64,000 bases of DNA from Blastomonas aquatica. Its GTDB lineage: Bacteria; Pseudomonadota; Alphaproteobacteria; Sphingomonadales; Sphingomonadaceae. Below are positions 54,370 through 61,694 of the stretch, one piece after another. The first letter of the stretch is position 1. Each line of letters starts with the position of its first letter. The position numbers were made by a program, and so were the translations under genes. Below the pieces are notes generated by a model. It was given only the letters and a program-made list of their open reading frames with translations, had not been told where the DNA came from and did not search any database. Location: the NCBI RefSeq assembly GCF_014639875.1, contig NZ_BMGD01000003.1:766170-830169 (forward strand). The letters are read 5' to 3'.

Positions 54370-54397
54370 TTGACAGCGGGAAATAAGTGGTTCTAAC
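54370..54397 (+). promoter_or_regulatory. Promoter of the hup gene
   Basis: TTGACA, about 16 bases, then TCTAAC, located 62 bases before the hup start in the lon-hup gap. Perfect -35 box; -10 box moderate. Confidence 0.55.
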
Positions 54398-54458
54398 TCA
54401 ACCCCCTCAAAGCCGCGATTCAGTAAATTTCCAACAATAATCAGGGGGTTCCTACGGC

Positions 54459-54731
54459 ATGAACAAGAATGATCTTATTTCTTCAGTCGCTGATCAGAGC
54501 GGCCTCAGCAAAATCGATGCCAGCAAAGCGGTAGAAGCGGTGTTCGATTCGATCAGTGGCGCGCTTGCCAAGGGCAGCGAAGTCCGTCTCGTCGGATTTG
54601 GAACATTCTCGGTCAGCAAGCGCAAGGCATCGACCGGACGCAACCCGCGCACGGGCGAAAAAATGGAAATCAAGGCATCGACCCAGCCCAAGTTCAAGGC
54701 TGGCAAGGGCCTCAAGGATGCCGTCAACTGA
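54459..54731 (+). CDS. hup: HU-type histone-like DNA-binding protein
   Basis: 90-residue DNA-bending dimer. M-N-K-N-D-L-I-S-S-V-A-D-Q-S-G-L-S start and the arm G-F-G-T-F-S-V-S-K-R-K-A-S-T-G-R-N-P-R-T-G-E are diagnostic of HU; lack of IHF-specific residues and its place after lon favour HupB. It has its own promoter and is followed by two hairpin terminators. Confidence 0.96.
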   Translation: MNKNDLISSVADQSGLSKIDASKAVEAVFDSISGALAKGSEVRLVGFGTFSVSKRKASTGRNPRTGEKMEIKASTQPKFKAGKGLKDAVN

Positions 54732-54738
54732 ACCCTCG

Positions 54739-54775
54739 AATGCGCCACTCGCGCAGGGCCTGAACGCGCATTTTT
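54739..54775 (+). terminator. Terminator after hup
   Basis: AATGCGC pairs with GCGCATT across a 20-base loop (itself able to fold), followed by TTTTT. Confidence 0.6.
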
Positions 54776-54828
54776 AAGCTGGCGTGGCTCGCCAAGCCAG
54801 AGGCCTCCATGGCCGACACCGACACGAT

Positions 54829-54861
54829 AAAAAGGTGGTGCAGCAATGTACCACCTTTTTT
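54829..54861. terminator. Bidirectional terminator
   Basis: Perfect eleven-base stem AAAAAGGTGGT with ACCACCTTTTT around a ten-base loop, T-rich in both directions. Lies between hup and the convergent lipoprotein gene. Confidence 0.88.
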
Positions 54862-54908
54862 AATGCCTCTGCATCTGCGCTGTGCCGTTCAATGCCCGGT
54901 AATGTCGC

Positions 54909-55541
54909 TCACCCAGCCTTGCGAATGGCTGCGGTGACGGCGTTGGCCCTGTCAGTTGCCTCGCGTTCGATGGCCTGCCAGTCGGAAATATAAGCAGCAG
55001 CAAACCGATTGATGCCCATGCGTCGATATTGCTCGACATGGGCCAGTTCGTGCGCCCAGATCCACACATTCTCAGTCAGCCGCTCGCTGGAGAAGACCAC
55101 CTGCCGGTTCAACGCCACCGCGCCTTCATCCATGTACCTTTCGGTCAGGAAGGTGCCCAGGTCGATGCGGCCGGTGCCGATGGTCCAGCGGACTGTCTTG
55201 AGCAGCTCGGCATCGAAATACGGTGCCAGCACCTCGGTCATATCATCCGGAATCGGCTTTGCGCCAGCACGCGATGCCTGTGCTTCGGCGTGTCGGATCG
55301 CCTGGGCCAGCACAGGGCCGGTAATCGCCGATGAGCGCCGGATCAGGCGGCCAGATTCGCGTTGCGCCTGGCTCGCGAAGCGACGCGAGGAATCCGCAGT
55401 CTGCTTACCCAAAATCGAAAGCACCCGGGCAACCTCTGGCGGCGGACGGAGCATTTCATCGGTGGGTCGCTCGGTACACCCGGCCAACGTCGCTACCGCC
55501 AGCCACGCCAGCGAACCCGCTAAAAACTTCAAACCTTGCAT
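54909..55541 (-). CDS. DUF4157-like lipoprotein with HELAH motif
   Basis: 210-residue lipoprotein: leader ending L-A-G-C with C22. The C-terminal half has a zincin-like motif H164-E-L-A-H168 followed by V-E-Q-Y-R-R-M-G and F-A-A-A-Y, as in DUF4157 proteins. Whether it is an active peptidase is unknown. The last gene of the rlmB-lipoprotein-lipoprotein unit, 22 bp after its neighbour. The ATG at 55541 is chosen because it opens the lipoprotein leader. Confidence 0.85.
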   Translation of the reverse strand: MQGLKFLAGSLAWLAVATLAGCTERPTDEMLRPPPEVARVLSILGKQTADSSRRFASQAQRESGRLIRRSSAITGPVLAQAIRHAEAQASRAGAKPIPDDMTEVLAPYFDAELLKTVRWTIGTGRIDLGTFLTERYMDEGAVALNRQVVFSSERLTENVWIWAHELAHVEQYRRMGINRFAAAYISDWQAIEREATDRANAVTAAIRKAG

Positions 55542-55563
55542 GGCGGGACAGCTAGGCGATCCG

Positions 55564-56358
55564 TTACTGGCCCGCAAGGCCGATCAGTGCCTCGGGGCCT
55601 TTGTCCAGGCGACTGTTGACCAGCCATGTCAGCACGGACTTGCCCGCGCTCATGACTGGGCCGTCTTCGGTATTGTTGGTCAGAATGCGGCCATCGGTGG
55701 TGATCGTGAAGGTGCCTTCGGGCTTGGGCTGCGAAGCTTTGCCGGGTGTACCTGCGGCGCCCGCCAGTGCGCCAAGGCCAGCCATTTCACCACCAACTCC
55801 GCCGTTCGAAAACGCGGGTGCGGTGATCTTGACGCTGCCATCCTTGCGCCGGGTCATCGTGACGAACGGCATCACCGCTGCGCCGCCATCCATCAAGGGA
55901 AACGAAAAGCCGTGACTCAAGGTGCCGGAGATTGCATATTCGACATCGATGATGCGGTTGCCGCGATAGGTTACCGATTTCCAGCCATCCTGCTTTTTCA
56001 ATTCGCCGATCAGTTCGGCTATACTCTCCTCGCTGCCGAAATCGCCCATGCCTTGCGTCATCGCCCCGGCCTCGGCCTGGTTGGCGGACTGCGCGGCGGC
56101 GAAATCTTTGCGCTGCTGATCAAGCTCGGCCGTTTTGCATTCGCGCTCTTCAGAGGTCGTTTCATCATAGCAGGGGCTTGCAGCGAATTCGGCCGGGGGC
56201 GAGGCCGTGTCGGTGACGACGATCTCGCCTGTATAGGTGAACGCGAAGGTGCCATCGCGTTGCAGGTCGAGGGTCGAAGCGAATTTGCCGGGAGATAACA
56301 GGCAGCCGGTTAGTAGCAACGGTGTAGCTAGGGCCGCGATCAGTCGGAACATTTTCAT
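55564..56358 (-). CDS. Unknown lipoprotein, paralog B
   Basis: 264 residues, leader M-K-M-F-R-L-I-A-A-L-A-T-P-L-L-L-T-G-C with C19 as the lipid site, then L-L-S-P-G-K-F, F-A-F-T-Y-T-G-E-I, a cysteine pair (S-P-C-Y-D and R-E-C-K-T), a charged middle and a C-terminal half ending in T-I-T-T-D-G-R-I-L-T-N-N-T-E-D-G-P. The last block, G-T-F-T-I-T-T-D-G and I-L-T-N-N-T, is nearly the same in paralog A next door, as is P-G-K-F. I do not recognise the family. Function unknown; probably envelope. Confidence 0.85.
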   Translation of the reverse strand: MKMFRLIAALATPLLLTGCLLSPGKFASTLDLQRDGTFAFTYTGEIVVTDTASPPAEFAASPCYDETTSEERECKTAELDQQRKDFAAAQSANQAEAGAMTQGMGDFGSEESIAELIGELKKQDGWKSVTYRGNRIIDVEYAISGTLSHGFSFPLMDGGAAVMPFVTMTRRKDGSVKITAPAFSNGGVGGEMAGLGALAGAAGTPGKASQPKPEGTFTITTDGRILTNNTEDGPVMSAGKSVLTWLVNSRLDKGPEALIGLAGQ

Positions 56359-56413
56359 CGGTCAATCCCTTCGGCGCGACCCATTGGAACGGGGCTCCAC
56401 CATGCAATGTCGG

Positions 56414-57367
56414 TCAAGCCGGGTCCAGCATGATCAGCGCCTCGGGGGTCTTTGTACGACGCGCGTTGATCGTCCACTGCAGCACCTTCATGCCATCCGA
56501 CGCGACAGGGCCGTCATCAGTGTTGTTGGTGAGAATCTCGCCATCGGTGCGGATGGTAAAGCTTCCCTGTGGCTTGGGAAGGCTCGTAAACATCTTTGCC
56601 TCTTCGCTGTCGCTGCTGCTGCCAAACGCCCGCATGATCTGCATCAGCCCCGCCATTCCGCCACCCATCCCGCCCTCGCTCCCGGTCGCGGCAAACGCGG
56701 GGGCATCAATGCGCACCGCACCGTTGGCGCGCGCTGCCGCAACGACGAAAGGCGAAAGCCCTTGCGTTTTCTCGATCACGGGAAAGGTAAAGTCCTGGTC
56801 GATGCGGCCCGAAACCGTGTAGTCGATCATGAACAGTCCGTCGCCCTGATGGACCACGTCGCGCCAGCCCTTCTGCTTCTTGATCCGGACTATGAACTCC
56901 TCGATCGCATCCGGAGAGCTCGGGTCGATCCCGCCCAGCAACCCCTTGACCATTTCGAGCATCCGCGCGTCCTCGGCCTTTTTGGCTGCGACCTGGTCGT
57001 CCCATTCGGTTTTCTGTCGCTCGATTTCGGTCTCGGTGCATTCGCGCTCGAACGTGTCTTCGGCCCAATCCTCGCCATCCTGCAGCAGTGCTGTCTTGAG
57101 CACAGCGCCATCGATCTGCGCCGGATCGCCGTAACAGGGGTTGGGGATGAAGCTGCCGGTTTTGTTGTCCATCGCTGCGCCCATCGCCACCAGTTGCGAC
57201 AGGCCCATCATGTGGATTTCACCCCGATAGGCAAAAGTGAAACCGCCGTTGCGCATCACCGTCATGTTGGCGGTGAACTTGCCTGGGGTGAGCAGACAGC
57301 CGGTGAGCAGCAGCATCGCCGCTGCGATCGCCGCTATCTGTACAGCAATCCGCCCCCCTATCGGCAT
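56414..57367 (-). CDS. Unknown lipoprotein, paralog A
   Basis: 317 residues, leader to L-L-T-G-C (C24), then L-L-T-P-G-K-F-T-A-N, F-T-F-A-Y-R-G-E-I, a cysteine pair (N-P-C-Y-G and R-E-C-T-E), helical charged middle and the shared tail G-S-F-T-I-R-T-D-G-E-I-L-T-N-N-T-D-D-G-P. Clearly a tandem paralog of paralog B, about 50 residues longer. GGGGAGAAGG just upstream fixes the ATG at 57367, which shares one base with the rlmB stop, so it is coupled to rlmB. Confidence 0.85.
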   Translation of the reverse strand: MPIGGRIAVQIAAIAAAMLLLTGCLLTPGKFTANMTVMRNGGFTFAYRGEIHMMGLSQLVAMGAAMDNKTGSFIPNPCYGDPAQIDGAVLKTALLQDGEDWAEDTFERECTETEIERQKTEWDDQVAAKKAEDARMLEMVKGLLGGIDPSSPDAIEEFIVRIKKQKGWRDVVHQGDGLFMIDYTVSGRIDQDFTFPVIEKTQGLSPFVVAAARANGAVRIDAPAFAATGSEGGMGGGMAGLMQIMRAFGSSSDSEEAKMFTSLPKPQGSFTIRTDGEILTNNTDDGPVASDGMKVLQWTINARRTKTPEALIMLDPA

Positions 57368-58149
57368 CAGCCTTCTCCCCGGTCCATCCGAATTGCATAG
57401 AGGGAAATCGCAGCCGCATTCGAGACGTTGAGGCTTTCCATCGCCGAGCTGATCGGCAGCTTTGCCAGAACGTCGCAATGTCCCGCGACATTGGGTCGTA
57501 GGCCTTCGCCCTCGGCGCCCAGCACCAATGCGATCGGCCCTGCGCCCAGAGTTTGGGCCAGTGTGTCCTCCGCGTCGCCATCGAGTCCTATCCGCCAATA
57601 GCCTGCCTCGGCCATCTCCTCGAGCGCGCGCGCAAGGTTCACCACCCGGACCCAGGGTACGATCTCGAGCGCGCCGGAGGCCGCTTTGGCAATGGTGCCC
57701 GATTCGGGCGGGGCATGCCGGTCCTGCGTGACGATAGCTGCCGCATCGAACGCCGCAGCCGACCGGAAGATCGCGCCGACGTTGTGCGGATCGGTCACCT
57801 GATCGAGCACCACAACCGGACGGAGCGGATCACCCGACAGCACCTCGGCCAGCAGCATGTCGTCAAGCGGTTCGACCTCGATCACAACGCCCTGATGCGG
57901 CGCATCGCGCGCCACCAGTCGGGCCAGATCAGCGACATCGGCGAATTCGACCGAAACGCCAGCGGGAAGTTCAAATTGCGCCAGCGCCTCACGGGTGCCG
58001 CGAATCCAGCGAATCTGTCGTTCAGGATTGTTGAAAGCGGCTTCCACCGCATGGGTGCCCCAGAAACGGGGAAACTTGCCACCTTCAAGACCGGCCTTTC
58101 GCTGCCGGTTGCGCACGCCGCGCTTTGCCATATTCTTCGGATCTTTCAT
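57367..58149 (-). CDS. rlmB: 23S rRNA (guanosine-2'-O-)-methyltransferase RlmB
   Basis: SPOUT-class methyltransferase modifying G2251 of 23S rRNA. N-terminal ribosomal-protein-like domain (F-P-R-F-W-G-T-H-A-V-E-A-A-F), then trefoil-knot domain with L-D-Q-V-T-D-P-H-N-V-G-A-I, L-V-L-G-A-E-G-E-G-L-R and L-P-I-S-S-A-M-E-S-L-N-V-S-N-A-A-A, the three TrmH-family motifs. 260 residues from the ATG at 58149; earlier ATGs at 58161 and 58203 are possible and no site clearly decides. Starts the lipoprotein operon. Confidence 0.94.
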   Translation of the reverse strand: MKDPKNMAKRGVRNRQRKAGLEGGKFPRFWGTHAVEAAFNNPERQIRWIRGTREALAQFELPAGVSVEFADVADLARLVARDAPHQGVVIEVEPLDDMLLAEVLSGDPLRPVVVLDQVTDPHNVGAIFRSAAAFDAAAIVTQDRHAPPESGTIAKAASGALEIVPWVRVVNLARALEEMAEAGYWRIGLDGDAEDTLAQTLGAGPIALVLGAEGEGLRPNVAGHCDVLAKLPISSAMESLNVSNAAAISLYAIRMDRGEG

Positions 58150-58289
58150 GGGCGATGCCATCGCCGGGGGTCGGGATGCTTTCGCTTTTCGTCCTGTCGG
58201 CATTGACAGGCAAGCGCGAATTGTTCAAGGGACCGCCTCTCGGCAAATACGGCCTCGCTCGCGGGGCCACACACCAGGGAAATGCGTGT

Positions 58290-58375
58290 GGACAGGTGGC
58301 CGAGTGGTTAATGGCAGCAGACTGTAAATCTGCCCGCGAGAGCGTACGCTGGTTCGAATCCAGCCCTGTCCACCA
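58290..58375 (+). tRNA. tRNA-Tyr(GTA)
   Basis: 86 bases with a class II long variable arm. Acceptor stem GGACAGG pairs with CCTGTCC, discriminator A, CCA encoded at 58373-58375. Anticodon GTA at 58324-58326 in CTGTAAA; T-loop GGTTCGAATCC intact. An integrase gene begins 196 bp downstream in the same direction, so the 3' end is the likely integration site. Confidence 0.96.
58351..58375 (+). other. Probable integration site attL (tRNA-Tyr 3' end)
   Basis: Tyrosine integrases of this P4-like type use tRNA 3' ends; the tRNA-Tyr is intact and the integrase lies next to it. I found no second copy of this 25-base end to the right within the window, so the partner site lies outside or has decayed. 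Inferred from context. Confidence 0.45.
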
Positions 58376-58489
58376 CCCTCTGCTCTGAGAGGGTCTGCTG
58401 AAATCCCTAGAAATCCCCGAAATTCAAGCGTATAATTGCCTTTATCGTCTAGGCGCGTCTTGTGCTGTATCACTACAGCCGGTTGCCAA

Positions 58490-58568
58490 TGTGGGAGGGA
58501 TGTGGGAGTAAATCGCCTTACTCCCACACCGATCAATTTCCGCAAATGGCGATTAAGTGTGGGAGTAA
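58490..58568 (+). repeat. Four TGTGGGAG motifs before the integrase gene
   Basis: TGTGGGAGTAA at 58501 and 58558 and its complement TTACTCCCACA at 58518, plus a shorter TGTGGGAG at 58490. The middle pair makes a perfect 11-bp inverted repeat with a 6-base loop; the last copy ends three bases before the start codon. They could be arm sites for integrase or excisionase, or an operator for int expression. Confidence 0.8.
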
Positions 58569-58571
58569 GCG

Positions 58572-59798
58572 ATGGGCAAACTCACAGTCGTTGCAATCAG
58601 GGCAGCATTGTCGAATCCCGGTACCTACCACGACGGTGATGGGCTAGCCCTCAGGGTGGACAAGAGAGGCGGAGCATACTGGCTCTTGCGTCTGCAGCGC
58701 GACGGCAAGCGCCAGGACATCGGGCTGGGAAGTGCCACGCTTCTGTCACTCGCAGAGGCCCGGCGTAAGTCCGTAGAGCTGCGCAAAGCGGTCAAGGTTG
58801 ATCGGCGCGATGTTGTGATGGAGAAAAAAGACGAAGCAGCAGCGAAGGTGACTTTCTGCGACGCCGCGCGCCAGTATCATGCAGAAAATAGGGCGGGCTG
58901 GAAAAGTGCCGTTTATGCGCGCCAATGGCTCGCCAGCCTGGAAAACTATGCGTTTCCCAAATTGGGCGATGTGCCGACCGGCAGCATTACAGCCGCCGAC
59001 ATCATCACGGTGCTGAAACCGATCTGGCAGGAAATTCCTGAGACCGCTCGCCAAGTGCGCAACCGGATTTGTGCCGTGCTGGACTATGCTCACGCTAAAG
59101 GCTGGCGCTCAACCGAGGCACCTTCAGGCAATAGTAGTCTGAAGGCAGGGCGCGGGTTGCCCCGGCAGGTAAAATCGCGAGAGAATCGCAAAGCAATGCC
59201 CTATGTTGGTTTGCCCGCCTTTATAACCGCTTTGCGGCGTAAGCCATCTTTTGGGCGGATGGCCCTCGAACTGCTTATTCTTACAGGCGTCCGCAGCCAA
59301 GAGGTCCGGCTAGCGACATGGTCTGAATTTGATCTTGAAGGCCGTCTGTGGGCTATTCCGGCCGATCACATGAAGCGGGGCAAGGCGCACATGGTTCCGA
59401 TCTCTGACGCGGCACAGGCGGTGCTGGCGAAAGCGGATGCTTTTCGGCTTCCGGACACCGATGTTGTTTTCCCCGGTGTGGCGGGCAAACCGATGTCTGA
59501 CATGACGTTGCTTAAGGTGCTGCGCGACATGAGCGAGCCGTTCCACGTTCATGGATTTCGCTCCACATTCACTGATTGGGCGGCGAACGAGGGCTTTGCT
59601 GATCCCGTCGTCGAGGCGGCGCTAGCTCACAAGACGCCCGATGCGGTGCAGGCTGCCTATCGCCGTACCACCTATCTTGGCACTCCGGGCCAGCCGGGTG
59701 AACGCGTCAAACTGATGAATGCCTGGGGTCGCTTTTGCGTTGGCGGCGTGGTCGGCATGAACAAGGTCGTACCGCGACCTGCAAACAAAGCGGGATAG
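58572..59798 (+). CDS. Tyrosine-type integrase (DUF4102/P4 family)
   Basis: 408-residue site-specific recombinase. N-terminal DUF4102 arm domain (Y-H-D-G-D-G-L-A-L-R-V and I-G-L-G-S-A-T-L-L-S-L-A-E-A-R), SAM-like core-binding domain about 95-175, catalytic domain with R241 (G-V-R-S-Q-E), H327-x-x-R330 (H-G-F-R-S-T), H353 (L-A-H-K) and nucleophile Y363 (A-A-Y-R-R). All catalytic residues are kept, so it may be active. It lies just downstream of tRNA-Tyr in the same direction. Confidence 0.94.
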   Translation: MGKLTVVAIRAALSNPGTYHDGDGLALRVDKRGGAYWLLRLQRDGKRQDIGLGSATLLSLAEARRKSVELRKAVKVDRRDVVMEKKDEAAAKVTFCDAARQYHAENRAGWKSAVYARQWLASLENYAFPKLGDVPTGSITAADIITVLKPIWQEIPETARQVRNRICAVLDYAHAKGWRSTEAPSGNSSLKAGRGLPRQVKSRENRKAMPYVGLPAFITALRRKPSFGRMALELLILTGVRSQEVRLATWSEFDLEGRLWAIPADHMKRGKAHMVPISDAAQAVLAKADAFRLPDTDVVFPGVAGKPMSDMTLLKVLRDMSEPFHVHGFRSTFTDWAANEGFADPVVEAALAHKTPDAVQAAYRRTTYLGTPGQPGERVKLMNAWGRFCVGGVVGMNKVVPRPANKAG

Positions 59799-60221
59799 CG
59801 ACGATCGTTCTTCCCAGGCTCAACTCTCCCGACACGCCGTCACGAGAGTGCGAACCACTCTAACCGGCCGACTTTTGGTCAATCGACGACGACATCCGTG
59901 GAGAACCGGATTGTTCGTTCCCGCCGAGACCCGTCATTCGGGCGACGAACCGGGATCGACGGTTTTGCTCCAATTCCGGAGATCTGCGGAGCTTGGCGGC
60001 GCGAGGCAACGAACGTCGGGGCCTTGGTGGTGACCGATGGCGGCTGAGTGCAACCAATAAGGTGCTGTGGTGAACGGCTGGTTCGGCATTTTCGGAAGTA
60101 CGGCAAATGGGCCGGTTGTTGAATGGCAGGTCCTGGCCACGAAAGGGCTGAAGCCGCATGTCGGGTTTCAGGTAGCCGCCATAGAGCATCCCACGGCTGC
60201 ATTTGGGTGGAAAGTAGTCGC
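59799..60221. other. Gene-free stretch after the integrase
   Basis: About 420 bp with short frames on both strands but no codon bias, no ribosome site and no recognisable domain. It may be a decayed gene or a dispersed non-coding repeat of sphingomonads; nothing more can be said. Confidence 0.4.
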
Positions 60222-60554
60222 TCATCTTTTCAAATGACCGCCACGCCAACTTTCAGTCGTGCGCTTTGGTTTTCGGCGTTTTCTCAGCCATTCAAAAAAT
60301 ACCGGCACGAGGAGGGTTATAGCCAAAACAATGGCCAGGCAGCTGATCCCTAACCAAGTATATGCCACCGCTTCTGATTGCATGAAAGGCCGGTTTCCAA
60401 CTGCAATGCCGCTGAAAACCCCAGCCCAACCTAGCGGGAATAGAATTGTTCCAGCTATTGCTCTGTGGCGAAACGAGAACCACCGAGGTAACATGAAAAA
60501 GGCGGCAATCAAGACCAACGCCCCCGCCCATAGTCCAATTTCGCTCCAATCCAT
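60222..60554 (-). CDS. Hypothetical membrane protein, three helices
   Basis: 110-residue protein from the ATG at 60554 (M-D-W-S-E-I-G-L-W). Three hydrophobic segments: L-W-A-G-A-L-V-L-I-A-A-F-F-M-L, A-I-A-G-T-I-L-F-P-L-G-W-A-G-V-F-S-G-I, and Y-T-W-L-G-I-S-C-L-A-I-V-L-A-I-T-L-L-V-P, then a basic tail (R-K-R-R-K-P-K-R). No family recognised. It is divergent from another small membrane protein gene. The longer frame upstream to 60677 does not look coding. Confidence 0.65.
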   Translation of the reverse strand: MDWSEIGLWAGALVLIAAFFMLPRWFSFRHRAIAGTILFPLGWAGVFSGIAVGNRPFMQSEAVAYTWLGISCLAIVLAITLLVPVFFEWLRKRRKPKRTTESWRGGHLKR

Positions 60555-60698
60555 GGCTAGCAGTTTGAACAACGCTCTGAACTTCTGCAATGGGGTCGCA
60601 AGCCCCCGCGCAGATTTTTTCGGTTTGTCGCTTTTACCTGCAGCTCTGGAAGCGACCCCGCTGCTGACCTTGCGCACAGAATGTGGTATCCCACAGAC

Positions 60699-60920
60699 AT
60701 GCGTGCAACCTACCTCGTCTATGCTCTGATCTCATTGATTGCCGCAGCAGTTATTTGGGTTTTCGTGGCTGGTTGGGCAGGCAAAATCGTGTTTTTGCCT
60801 GACGCATCATTGCTCGCGTCAGGGGAGTGGTTGAGCTGGGCTTTCTTCGTCGCCCTGATGTATGCGCCGATAGCGTTCGCTGGCTGGATGATTTTTATGG
60901 CCCAGCGCAACGACGGCTAA
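60699..60920 (+). CDS. Hypothetical two-helix membrane protein
   Basis: 73 residues, M-R-A-T-Y-L-V-Y-A-L-I-S-L-I-A-A-A-V-I-W forms helix one, W-L-S-W-A-F-F-V-A-L-M-Y-A-P-I-A-F-A-G-W helix two. Unknown function. Followed at once by a copy of the 82-bp repeat. Confidence 0.6.
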   Translation: MRATYLVYALISLIAAAVIWVFVAGWAGKIVFLPDASLLASGEWLSWAFFVALMYAPIAFAGWMIFMAQRNDG

Positions 60921-60960
60921 CCACCGAATTTCGGCCATGGGGCGCACTCACATCCAATAC

Positions 60961-61041
60961 TGAAACCTGACGGGCAACCATCCCAGCATTGCTGAAAAAA
61001 GCCGCCGTTCTGCACTCGACCCCATAGCGGACGTGGGTAGC
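60961..61041 (+). repeat. 82-bp direct repeat, left copy
   Basis: About three-quarters identical to 61613-61694 (shared AACCTGAC, GGCA, AGCATT, AAAAAAGC, GCCGTTC, CGACCCCA, CGGAC, GTAGC in order). The two copies bracket the lipoprotein gene at 61060. Confidence 0.75.
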
Positions 61042-61059
61042 AAGCGTTATGCTAGGGAT

Positions 61060-61563
61060 GTGAAGCCGTTTTTACTCTTCTTCGCGGTGTGGTGCGCAAC
61101 GCTTTTTGCTGGGTGCTCGGTCGAAATCGATGCGACACAGGCAGTTGCCAGCGTAGCATCAGCGAAAGAAGTTGAGGGGGACCCGCACGCATCATCCGCT
61201 CGCCCCGATCGCGCAGGCGTTTGGGTAGCAGTTAAGGCATTGATAAGGCGGGAAGCCGTTGAACAAATTGTCTACTGGCAGGTCTATCCTCATGTTTACA
61301 TTGTCGACTGTTCTTCTGGCCTAGTGACCAACGTCGGGACCGACCCTGACCTTGAAGGCTTCCAATTTGATAACTTCAACGCCGTGCGCGGTGCCCTAAA
61401 CAAGCATCCAACGACGCAAGTTTTCGAACTGCGAAGTCTGATATTTGCCCGTCCGAACGACTTTCAAATGCCGCAGTGCCTGCAGTTTCGGGGCGGCAGC
61501 TACACCGGACAGAAAATTGTCGAAACGCGCACCCCAATCCGTGTAGTCGGTCGACTTCTATAG
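61060..61563 (+). CDS. Hypothetical lipoprotein
   Basis: 167 residues from a GTG at 61060, giving M-K-P-F-L-L-F-F-A-V-W-C-A-T-L-F-A-G-C with a lipobox; a GTG at 61033 is an alternative that adds nine residues. The rest is soluble, with I-V-Y-W-Q-V-Y-P-H-V-Y-I-V-D-C and a second cysteine P-Q-C-L. No family recognised. It is the only gene between two copies of an 82-bp repeat. Confidence 0.65.
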   Translation: MKPFLLFFAVWCATLFAGCSVEIDATQAVASVASAKEVEGDPHASSARPDRAGVWVAVKALIRREAVEQIVYWQVYPHVYIVDCSSGLVTNVGTDPDLEGFQFDNFNAVRGALNKHPTTQVFELRSLIFARPNDFQMPQCLQFRGGSYTGQKIVETRTPIRVVGRLL

Positions 61564-61612
61564 GGCCATTTTCCACCCATAATCAGCCATACATCAGCCG
61601 CTTGGCGCTTCC

Positions 61613-61694
61613 TGCAACCTGACCGGCAGTTATCCGAGCATTTCCAAAAAAAGCTGCCGTTCAGGAAACGACCCCAAACCGGACATCACGTAGC
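61613..61694 (+). repeat. 82-bp direct repeat, right copy
   Basis: Partner of 60961-61041, same orientation, 652 bp away. Its last bases overlap the stop region of the gene ending at 61686. Confidence 0.75.

Noticed and set aside
56237..57400. 387-codon plus-strand frame over the lipoprotein pair
   Set aside because: The minus-strand reading has lipoprotein leaders, ribosome sites and a paralog next door; the plus reading has none of these.
58203..58249. TTGACA before tRNA-Tyr as its promoter
   Set aside because: No acceptable -10 box at the right spacing; an alternative TTGTTC/CAAATA pair further down is equally weak, so none is called.
59860..60249. 129-codon minus-strand frame behind the integrase
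   Set aside because: Arginine/serine-rich, no ribosome site, no domain; treated as non-coding.
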